A stretch of 64,000 nt of DNA from Acidobacteriaceae bacterium TAA 166 (GTDB lineage Bacteria > Acidobacteriota > Terriglobia > Terriglobales > Acidobacteriaceae): assembly GCA_000421065.1 (NCBI GenBank), contig ATWD01000001.1, positions 3,960,001-4,024,000 on the forward strand, given 5' to 3'. Below the pieces are notes generated by a model. That model was not told the origin of the DNA, ran no database searches, and saw only the letters and a list, made by a program, of their open reading frames with translations. Both the position numbers and the translations under genes were made by a program. Of the stretch, positions 54,246 to 61,995 are shown in pieces; positions within the stretch are counted from its first letter, which is position 1, and every line of letters starts with the position of its first letter.

Positions 54246-54289
54246 GCCAGACTGTACGATCCATTGTTTGGATCTGCAGGCAAGCTAAG

Positions 54290-54304
54290 TTACCAACTAG
54301 TAGA
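54290..54304. promoter_or_regulatory. Operator-like site upstream of the exporter gene
   Basis: TTACCAACTAGTAGA, related to the complement of the site at 53641-53655. It lies about 135 bp before the exporter ATG. Confidence 0.5.
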
Positions 54305-54438
54305 TAGTAGATCCGGGATGGAAACGACATGGCCCGCGTAATCGGCATCCACGACTGCGTGTTTGCGTTTCGGGTGATCATCTTGGTATTGGCGATAGCT
54401 TCTTGGCATTGAAGAACTAGGGAGACCGGCTTTTTGAT

Positions 54439-56013
54439 ATGACGAGAGAGACGACTTGGCAACCAAAGCACAATCCTTGGTTCATCGCCCTTACAGTGAC
54501 GCTTGCGACGTTCATGGAGGTTCTGGACACCTCGATTGCAAATGTAGCCTTACCCCACATCGGAGGATCATTGGGGGCTTCGCAGGTAGAGGCAACGTGG
54601 GTTCTGACCAGCTACCTCGTCTCATCGGCGATCATTCTGCCGATTTCAGGGTGGCTGTCGAATCGCTTCGGACGCAAACGTTTCTACCTGAGTTGCGTGG
54701 TCGTCTTCACGGCAAGCTCCGTTCTGTGCGGCCTTGCACCAACATTGCCCCTCCTTATATTGGCGCGCATTTTGCAGGGGTTAGGTGGAGGGGGATTAGC
54801 TCCATCCGAGCAGGCTATTCTTGCTGACACATTTCCACTGGAGAAACGCGGACAAGCTTTTGCTCTGTACGGCGTCGCAGTGGTAATCGCTCCAGCTATC
54901 GGGCCGACCTTAGGTGGGTGGATTACGGACAACTATAGTTGGCATTGGATATTCTTCATCAATCTGCCCATTGGCATTCTGTCAATTTTTCTCTCAAGCC
55001 GCGTGGTGGAAGATCCGCCGGAAATCGTCGCTCGGACGAGGCGACGAGATCCAGTTGACTTCATGGGCCTATTTTCAGTAGCACTCGGCGTAGGCATGCT
55101 CGAATTCACACTCGACAAGGGGCAGGAAAAGGATTGGTTTGGGGCCGGAGAGATTCAAACGACGGCATCTGTAGCCGTCATTGCACTAATCTTCTTCGTA
55201 TGGTGGGAGTGGCACCACCGCGATCCGATTGTCGATGTCAAACTGCTCAAAAACCGGAATTTTGGAACCGCCATCTTCTTACAATTGGTGCTCGGAATGG
55301 TTCTCTTTGGATCAACGGTTTTGATTCCGCAATATCTCCAGGCCTTATTGGGCTACACAGCAGAAAATGCGGGTAAGGTCTTATCTCCTGCCGGGCTCGT
55401 CCTGATGTTCGGCTTTGCTGTTGCGGGGCGTTTACTTGGCAAAGGTGACCCTCGCCTCATGGTGATGCTCGGCTACTTGGCTCTTGGTCTAGGGCTTTTG
55501 AATCTGACAAGGCTCGACCTGACATCTGCTTTCGGCACAATTACATTATGGCGCGCTGCTCAGGTGATCGGTATTCCTTTCATCTTTGTTCCGATCAGCA
55601 CGCTCAACTATGTCGGTGTACCCCGTGAGAAGAGCAACCAAATCTCATCGCTCTCGAACTTCGCTCGGAACATCGGTGGTTCAGCTGGAACCTCCTTGCT
55701 AACAACGTTTCTTGCACGTTCCGCACAGGTTCACACGGTAAACCTCGGTGCAAATCTAAGCTCCAGCAGCTACGCCGTGCGTGATTATGTCTACCGTTTT
55801 TCTGGAGCGACTCACTTTAGCAATGCTGCCGCGCAGTCTTTAGCGGTGGCGCGAATCTACATGGAAATGCTCCGGCAGGCGAACATGCTTGCTTATAAAT
55901 CTGCATTCACAATTCTTGGAGTCGTCGTCATTTGTCTTTCGCCATTGGTCTGGATTATGAGATTGCCGCCCAAGAACGCTAGACCGGATCCGGACCAAAT
56001 GGCTGCACATTAG
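54439..56013 (+). CDS. DHA2-family multidrug exporter (EmrB/QacA type, MFS)
   Basis: Proton-driven drug exporter of 524 residues with 14 predicted membrane helices. The first helix carries LDTSIANVALPHIGGSL, typical of DHA2 proteins, and motif A is GWLSNRFGRKRFYL. Helix 5 has the antiporter motif C region (GVAVVIAPAIGPTLGGWI). The C-terminus RLPPKNARPDPDQMAAH is short. No membrane-fusion (EmrA) gene is adjacent. It lies after a decayed tetR gene with related operator-like sites, so it may now be deregulated. Confidence 0.92.
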   Translation: MTRETTWQPKHNPWFIALTVTLATFMEVLDTSIANVALPHIGGSLGASQVEATWVLTSYLVSSAIILPISGWLSNRFGRKRFYLSCVVVFTASSVLCGLAPTLPLLILARILQGLGGGGLAPSEQAILADTFPLEKRGQAFALYGVAVVIAPAIGPTLGGWITDNYSWHWIFFINLPIGILSIFLSSRVVEDPPEIVARTRRRDPVDFMGLFSVALGVGMLEFTLDKGQEKDWFGAGEIQTTASVAVIALIFFVWWEWHHRDPIVDVKLLKNRNFGTAIFLQLVLGMVLFGSTVLIPQYLQALLGYTAENAGKVLSPAGLVLMFGFAVAGRLLGKGDPRLMVMLGYLALGLGLLNLTRLDLTSAFGTITLWRAAQVIGIPFIFVPISTLNYVGVPREKSNQISSLSNFARNIGGSAGTSLLTTFLARSAQVHTVNLGANLSSSSYAVRDYVYRFSGATHFSNAAAQSLAVARIYMEMLRQANMLAYKSAFTILGVVVICLSPLVWIMRLPPKNARPDPDQMAAH

Positions 56014-56115
56014 GTGTCGACGTGATGGTCTTTGCGCCGGGGATTCTCACCTGTACGCGGAGTCTGCCAACGCAGGCTTTTAGAGATATTCAACCTCTCC
56101 TGCAGAAAGGAAATA

Positions 56116-56620
56116 ATGCTCCAAATCAAGCCTTGGCTCGAACGAGAGTTCGCATTCAACACTCCTCGGTGGATGTTCCCACATATTGTTGAGAGGGCGC
56201 GTGGAGGTCCTCCGCGATTGGATGAAGCCCTTCGCAATCTGACAGAGGCGGAACTCGCTGAACGATTTGGGAACGCTTGGTCGGTACAGGAAGAGGCGGG
56301 ACATTTACTGGATATCGAGCCACTTATGTCGAGGCGTCTAGATCAATTGATCCAGGGCGCATCCGTATTGCAGGCGTGGGATGGTACGAATGCGGCCACG
56401 TGGAATGCAAATCACAATACCCGCCAGTTCCAAGATATCCTAGAGGTGTTTCGCCGCAGTCGTCAGTTGTTCGTGGGCCGGCTCGATGAATTACCGGAAG
56501 AACTGGTCGAACGTTCCGCTTTCATCCCCGGCTAAAAAAGCAAATGCGTATCATCGATCTGGCGTCCTTCGTGGCAGAGCACGATGGCTATCACCTTGCC
56601 AGAATCACAGCCGCAAAAGC
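56116..56620 (+). pseudogene. Frameshifted DinB-like protein
   Basis: From ATG 56116 (GAAAGGA upstream) the frame reads RNLTEAELAERFGNAWSVQEEAGHLLDIE, given in parts LTEAELAERFG and WSVQEEAGHLLDIE. This is the DinB four-helix metal-binding fold. It stops at 56533-56535, but a one-base shift continues HPRLKKQMRIIDLASFVAEH and DGYHLARI, the expected third metal-ligand region. The frame change at about 56520 removes the last helix. A sequencing error cannot be excluded. Confidence 0.7.
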
Positions 56621-56988
56621 GACAACAATCCTTACGTTGCGAATAATGTGCTTTTATCGCTGGGACGAAGGTTACTTGGCACGTATGCCCTCGACTCTTT
56701 TCTATCGACAGCATGCTTTGTGCAAGGAAAAAGGATGAGGCAATTGCTAAGGCGTGTCATCAAACTTGAACGACCATCAAGGCTACCGCATGGTCGAGCA
56801 AAGTGCGAAGCAGGCAGTGAATATGGCGCCGATCGGTCCCGACGGCCCGACAGGCACGTTCACCAACGAAAAAGGTACTCAATGCACCGTAGTACCAGTT
56901 CGTCGAGACCATTGCCGCGCATGAACTCTTCTCAAGATTAGTTTTCTTGGGCCGTTCGGAACATACTGGAGATAACAGGAATAAACAA
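56621..56988. other. Intergenic region, no gene recognised
   Basis: About 370 bp. Short open frames such as 56486-56941 have biased composition and overlap the DinB-like remnant. Nothing identifiable was found before the chorismate mutase gene. Confidence 0.45.
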
Positions 56989-57561
56989 ATGCATCTTAAT
57001 AGTTGGAGATTAACGATTGTGGCCATTTTCATGCTTGGGGAGATAGGCGCGGCATACGCGCAAAATGCCGCAGAGCAGCTTCAACCACTGATGGAAACAA
57101 CGGCGCATCGACTTATACTTGGACAGCAGGTAGCATTGGCGAAGTGGGATAGCGGCAAGGCCGTGGAAGATGCGCCACGAGAAGCACAGGTGATCCGAGG
57201 CGCAGTGAAGGATGGCGTGGCGAAGGGGCTGGCTGAAGCGTCGGTATCGAACTTTTTCAACGCACAGATCGAAGCTAATAAGTTTGTGCAGTACACTCTA
57301 CTGGCGGACTGGCATCGGGCGGGTAAAGCACCGGAGCATGCGCCCGTCGATTTGGTGAAGAACATCCGTCCTCAGCTTGACGAGATGCAGAAGTCTCTGA
57401 TCGCGCAACTGGTGGATACGGTAGAGATTCGTAAGAGTAAGACGTGCCGCGCGGACATCGCTAAGGCTGTAGGAAAATACATATCTACGCATGCGCAAGG
57501 TAGCGGCCCAATTACCGCAGGGACGCTCGACCGAGCACTGGCTGGTGCGTGCATGCCGTGA
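56989..57561 (+). CDS. Secreted (periplasmic) chorismate mutase, AroQ-gamma type
   Basis: Converts chorismate to prephenate. The 190-residue all-helical protein has a signal peptide (LTIVAIFMLGEIGAAYA) ending near AQNAAEQ. HRLILGQQVALAKWDSGKAVEDAPREAQVI and FFNAQIEANKFVQY follow (parts: LILGQQVALAKW, DAPREAQVI, FFNAQIEANKFVQ), the signature of the gamma subclass also found in Mycobacterium and Salmonella exported enzymes. Two Cys (TCRADIAK, GACMP) could form a disulfide. ATG 56989 follows AACAGGAAT. The periplasmic role of such enzymes is unsettled. Confidence 0.87.
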   Translation: MHLNSWRLTIVAIFMLGEIGAAYAQNAAEQLQPLMETTAHRLILGQQVALAKWDSGKAVEDAPREAQVIRGAVKDGVAKGLAEASVSNFFNAQIEANKFVQYTLLADWHRAGKAPEHAPVDLVKNIRPQLDEMQKSLIAQLVDTVEIRKSKTCRADIAKAVGKYISTHAQGSGPITAGTLDRALAGACMP

Positions 57562-57781
57562 ATCACCTATGCTAGAAATCGAAGACTCTAAAGCGATGCT
57601 CGCACCAAATAGAGTCCTAAGTCAGGTTATGAGGAGAACCAAGGGCCCGATGCTGCAGGCAGGATCAACGGTGTTACTCCGCTTGGCACCTTACAAGACC
57701 GGAATTTGGCGAGAAGCCGACCTCCAAGTATTTTGATCAGGCAGTCCAATGAAAACATGATCATCAGTCATAGACCGGCTG

Positions 57782-58537
57782 CTAAGTCAGGTTCATTGCA
57801 GTGAAGATCTCTTCATAACGGCCATCGCGTTCGGCATAACGTCGAGGGAAATCCCGCTCCAGAATCAATTCTCCATGCGGATGGTTGCCTTCTTCAAGCA
57901 TTCGCATGACGTCTGCAATGTAGGTTGTGAGCGGCATAGCGCGAGGGTCCGAAGCCTGACGTTCACCTGTAAGTTTCGTTTGCACGTATGGCGGAGAGAG
58001 TTCGAGAACCTCCACCGGAAGCGTGCGGAGCTGATGACGTAGCGATTGTAACCATGAATGCAGGAAAGCCTTACTCGCACAATACGTGGCGAAATCAGCA
58101 CGGGGTACAAAGGCAAGTGCAGAACCGGTGGCCATAATCGTTGCGTCGGGTCGGCTCTTCAACATCGGTAAAAAAGCCGCGATCGTGCGCAGCACTCCCA
58201 TAATGTTGGTATTGACGATTTCCTGCGCAGCAGATGTGTCCCAGGACTCTGCCATTATGTCTTCCATCCGCGAGATACCAGCATTCGCAATCAATACGTT
58301 AATCTCCGGGAAACGCGCACGGATTTGCTCTGTCGTTTCAGAGACGGATAGATCGTCGTTTAGATCGAGCGGTATGCCGATCAAACCAGGACGGTTCACC
58401 GCTACCTCGTCGAGTAAACAGGAGCGTCGGCCGGTGACGATGACGCGATTACCTCGATCATGGAAGGCTTCTGCAAGTGCACGCCCGATGCCGCTCGTGC
58501 CGCCGGTGATGAGAATCGTATTGCCAGTCATTTGCAT
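57782..58537 (-). CDS. Short-chain dehydrogenase/reductase (DltE-like SDR)
   Basis: A 251-residue SDR with TGGTSGIG, IANAG, and catalytic YCASK. The pattern LDLNDDLSVSETTEQIRARFP and LELSPPYVQTKLTGERQ is that of the DltE-like group. ATG 58537 (MQMTGN) is chosen because the homologous part begins there; the frame is open to 58651. No regulator gene is adjacent, unlike the SDR genes at 28-35 kb. Confidence 0.85.
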   Translation of the reverse strand: MQMTGNTILITGGTSGIGRALAEAFHDRGNRVIVTGRRSCLLDEVAVNRPGLIGIPLDLNDDLSVSETTEQIRARFPEINVLIANAGISRMEDIMAESWDTSAAQEIVNTNIMGVLRTIAAFLPMLKSRPDATIMATGSALAFVPRADFATYCASKAFLHSWLQSLRHQLRTLPVEVLELSPPYVQTKLTGERQASDPRAMPLTTYIADVMRMLEEGNHPHGELILERDFPRRYAERDGRYEEIFTAMNLT

Positions 58538-59412
58538 CAGGTTTCTCTCAATGTTTCGTTGGTTGATAAATGTTCGTAAGTGACCGCGTACACGCGGCTT
58601 CTGACGGGGAGGCACGCCTTGGCATACGCGAGGACGGGCCATTGCGAACAAGGAAGAGTGACGTGCAAGCTATGAGGAGTAATCCGAGAATGCAGGCATC
58701 AGTCATAGCGTCACAAATGCGAGATATCCCTGCTGGGATCCTCTCGAAGGGACGCGTTGGATGACGGTAACGCCTACGGCAGCGCCAATAAAGCTGCATC
58801 TCAAAGTTAGAAGCGAACACGTGCGAAAGTCAAGTGCTTTACGCCGATCAAGCCGACTCTCCTCAACGGGGCCCAAGATGTAAAACAAAACGCTTCAAAG
58901 AACTGATCGATTAAGGATCAGGAATATTTGTTTTGATTGGGGCGACTAACCGCTTTGCTTTCAAACGGCTAGATCAGTGACAGGGGAGGGAGTCTCCTTG
59001 AATCCAGCAGTATCAATCTGTGCCGGGGATCATCCGTGGTTTGATTGTGAATATCATTCATAAATAGTATTTAACTGACCAATCGGTTATAAATAATGCT
59101 GGAAGAATATATGATCTGAGGTTGCTTTGTCCGTGTGTCTTTGACGGGTGTTCGCTTGAAAACAGGAAAAATTACTTTTCTGTACCTAAACTTATTAGGT
59201 AGCAAAGTTTCGTTTAAACTGATGAATGGCAGACTTTAGAAGGGCTAGCATCCATCATTAATTTCCGACCAAGGCTAGTTTGGGTGTGGCCGTTTTGAAA
59301 GATCGTCACCGATGCAAACAGTGAAGAGAATTTCGGCGGCGAAACACTAGACCGTGCGATCCCATCTCGATTGGGTCGCATTGAAATCAACTAATAAATA
59401 TCTAGGAGCAAA
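58538..59412. other. Long intergenic region with promoter-like site
   Basis: About 875 bp between a minus-strand SDR and a plus-strand DUF308 gene. No gene is supported. GACCAATCGGTTATAAATA at 59078-59096 stands out because a close copy lies before the GH38 gene (61894-61912). The right half is AT-rich. Confidence 0.5.
59078..59096 (+). promoter_or_regulatory. Shared GACC-N4-GGTTATAAATA motif, copy 1
   Basis: The 19-bp text GACCAATCGGTTATAAATA matches 15 of 19 bases at 61894-61912. TATAAAT could be a -10 box, and the GACC/GGTT halves form a partial palindrome that a repressor could bind. Confidence 0.5.
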
Positions 59413-59985
59413 ATGGAAACGCTAAATGTTGAACGCGCGCGCTCCCTGAGGGAGCTGTACTTCACACGAACAGTTTTTCAAGTTTTCTGGGCCGGTAGCG
59501 TCATGGCTACTGCAGTCGCAAAACCCGCCATGGCTACCGTTCTGGTAATTCTCTATCCCTTGTGGGACGTCGCCTGCACGATTTACGACTTGAAGACGTC
59601 GGCGATTGATCGCAGCGCCAGGACTTCTCAAACGATCAATGCGGTCTTGGGCGTTGCAACTGCGATCGGGATTGCACTCATGGTCTTCCAGCGGCCTGAA
59701 TACGCGATCGGGATTTTCGGAGTTTGGGCGTTTGGTGCGGGTTTGCTTCAGCTCGCTGCTGGTTTGAGTCGACGGAAACAACTCGGCGGACAGTGGGCAA
59801 TGATCTTGAGCGGCATTCAATCGATGGTGGCTGGCGCTGCGTTTGGATTGGGTGGCCTTCACGGCAAGGTCCACGCGAAGAATCTCGGTGGATATGCGAT
59901 CTTCGGCGCGGTGTATTTCCTCATCGGGGGAATCCTGCTGAGTCGTAAGATCTCTCAGGCCGCTGCAATAGAGGCAATGGGTTGA
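59413..59985 (+). CDS. DUF308 / HdeD-like membrane protein
   Basis: A 190-residue integral membrane protein with about six helices, matching the DUF308/HdeD group by layout (VFWAGSVMATAVAKPAMATVLV, YAIGIFGVWAFGAGLLQLAAG, GGYAIFGAVYFLIGGILL in parts). AGGAG lies at 59403-59407 before ATG 59413. HdeD-like proteins are linked to acid stress in enterobacteria; the role here is unknown. Confidence 0.75.
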   Translation: METLNVERARSLRELYFTRTVFQVFWAGSVMATAVAKPAMATVLVILYPLWDVACTIYDLKTSAIDRSARTSQTINAVLGVATAIGIALMVFQRPEYAIGIFGVWAFGAGLLQLAAGLSRRKQLGGQWAMILSGIQSMVAGAAFGLGGLHGKVHAKNLGGYAIFGAVYFLIGGILLSRKISQAAAIEAMG

Positions 59986-60454
59986 ACGTCCACGGATGTG
60001 CAATGGCCCTAAATGTAGAGGTGGAAGGTGCCCTCTCTTTGGAAAGTCCCACGGCCCAAGAATAATTTGATATTCCGACGCTTTCAGCAAGTGTCCTTGC
60101 TGGCGATAGGGGATGCAATTCCACAGACGGCTGTTCGTGGAAGCCGTTCATGAACGCATAGTCATCGCTGACAAGGCGGGCGGTACAGGTTGCACCAGAT
60201 GCGGCGGAAGAAGGACAGTGAGTCTCTGCGTGTGGGACGCGCATTCAAAAGTGTTCCTTTGGGTTTTGCCTCTCCTTCCGTGGCCACGATGCAGGAATCT
60301 GTGTGGAAATCGAGCTGAACACATGCTTGAACAGAAGGTTGAAATCATAAGGCAGCCTTGAGGTGTTCTGCGCATGGCTGGGCTAGTTTTTAGCCTTAAA
60401 GAAATGAGCAACCATTTGCTCTGAATCGACTCTATTGGGACGAGGTGCAGAAGA
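59986..60454. other. Intergenic region, no gene recognised
   Basis: About 470 bp. Open frames at 60113-60361 and on the minus strand show no domain. Contains the promoter of the next SDR gene. Confidence 0.45.
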
Positions 60455-61318
60455 ATGTCCAAGGTCTGGCTGATCACAGGAAGCGGAAATGGGTTGGGAC
60501 GTGACATCGCGGAGGCGGCTCTGGCGGCCGGAGATAGCGTCGTCTCAGGAGCGCGGAAGTTGGAGGAACTGGACTCACTCGTGGAGCAATACGGTGAACG
60601 GATTCACCCCGTCCCACTCGATGTTCGGGATGAACAGGCAGCAGAGTCAGCGGTTCAGGCCGCTCTGGACGAATATGGAAGGCTCGATGTGCTGGTGAAT
60701 AATGCCGGCTACGGATACTTCGCCCCCTTCGAGCAAATGACCTCCGCGCAGTTTCGCGATGTCGTCGAGACATGCCTGTTCGGTGTCGTCTACACAACCC
60801 GCGCAGCGCTGCCTGTAATGCGCAAACAGAAGAGCGGCCATATCTTCCAGATATCCTCGATCGGTGGACGCCTGGCCATGCCGGGAAATTCCCCCTACCA
60901 TGCCGCAAAATGGGCAGTTGGCGGATTCAGCGACTCGATAGCCGCAGAAGTGGCTCCCTTTGGTGTAAAGATCTGCACCTTAGAACCGGGCGGAATCCGT
61001 ACTAACTGGTCACAGCGGGCCGGTGAAAATTCTCCCGACGTTTTGCCCGAATATCAGGATTCTGTTGGAGCTCTCTATAAATTGGGGGCTGCGGCGCGTG
61101 GCAAGTCTGAAGGCGATCCCAAGCGGATTGCCGAACTAATCGTAAAGCTCGCGCACACGCAGGATGTTCCGAAGCGCTTGATTCTTGGCAAGGATGCAGA
61201 GACGCGCGTGAAAACTGTAGAGGCGGCGCGTGCGGCTGAGGCGGAAAAGTATCGTGAGTTGACGCTTTCCACGATATATCCAGATGCTCCGGTGATCCCA
61301 GGCCTGATCAATCAATAA
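60455..61318 (+). CDS. Short-chain dehydrogenase/reductase (SDR)
   Basis: A 287-residue SDR with TGSGNGLG, VNNAGYGYFAPFEQM, and catalytic YHAAK, followed by LEPGGIRTNW. It resembles the SDR at 34041-34883 in length and layout (NNAGYG, VEPG/LEPG) and may be a paralogue. CGAGG at 60441-60445 precedes ATG 60455. No regulator gene is adjacent. Substrate unknown. Confidence 0.88.
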   Translation: MSKVWLITGSGNGLGRDIAEAALAAGDSVVSGARKLEELDSLVEQYGERIHPVPLDVRDEQAAESAVQAALDEYGRLDVLVNNAGYGYFAPFEQMTSAQFRDVVETCLFGVVYTTRAALPVMRKQKSGHIFQISSIGGRLAMPGNSPYHAAKWAVGGFSDSIAAEVAPFGVKICTLEPGGIRTNWSQRAGENSPDVLPEYQDSVGALYKLGAAARGKSEGDPKRIAELIVKLAHTQDVPKRLILGKDAETRVKTVEAARAAEAEKYRELTLSTIYPDAPVIPGLINQ

Positions 61319-61984
61319 CGAAGCGGGCTGGGCACAAGCGTGACCAGCCTGCAAAGAGCAAAGCCAGTCCTCAATCTTTTAAGAGCCGGCCCGGTCTCAA
61401 GTCTAAGCAAGCTAACGATACTCAACGGCATGCAGATCGTTTCTTCGCCTCGTCCGAAGCTGGCATGTGGAGGGACACGGTCGTTCCTTACGGATCACGG
61501 AACTGGAACGTCTTGTTCTCCCTGGCGAAGCTCCAGCCCATGCACCAGAGGCACTTTGTTTTTAGTCGTTACTATTCGGCGTCAATATACCCGACCTGAA
61601 ACTCTGATATGCCGCGCGATTGGTTCCGGGGTCCGCCGTCAAGCAGCGTGGCGCGAGAATGGATGCCGGAAAAGGAAGAAAGTTCTAGTGTGCGCGGGGA
61701 TTGTTCAAATTGAGGACCTCGACGCGCACGCTCAAGCTCTGACGATCCCACTCCACAAGCTCGTCCATTCCCGCTGACAAGTCAGTTGGAATGCGCACGG
61801 CGATGCGCGAAGATTTCGATTATTGTTCTCTCTTCTTATTATTCGGCGCCATGGGTGATCCAGCTAGAAAACGGCCGTAAGTTGACGTTATCCGACCGGA
61901 TGGTTATAAATACGTCCATGGTGGTTGAAGCCTGTGTGCCGTCACACAGGCGGGAAACGCCCTGCCTTTTTCATCAATAGTTCC
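61319..61984. other. Intergenic region before the GH38 gene
   Basis: About 665 bp. An open frame at 61340-61777 is not supported by any domain or ribosome-binding site. Contains the shared promoter-like motif at 61894-61912. Confidence 0.5.
61894..61912 (+). promoter_or_regulatory. Shared GACC-N4-GGTTATAAATA motif, copy 2
   Basis: GACCGGATGGTTATAAATA, 84 bp before the GH38 ATG, matching 15 of 19 bases with 59078-59096. Confidence 0.5.
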
Positions 61985-61995
61985 GGAAGGACAAT

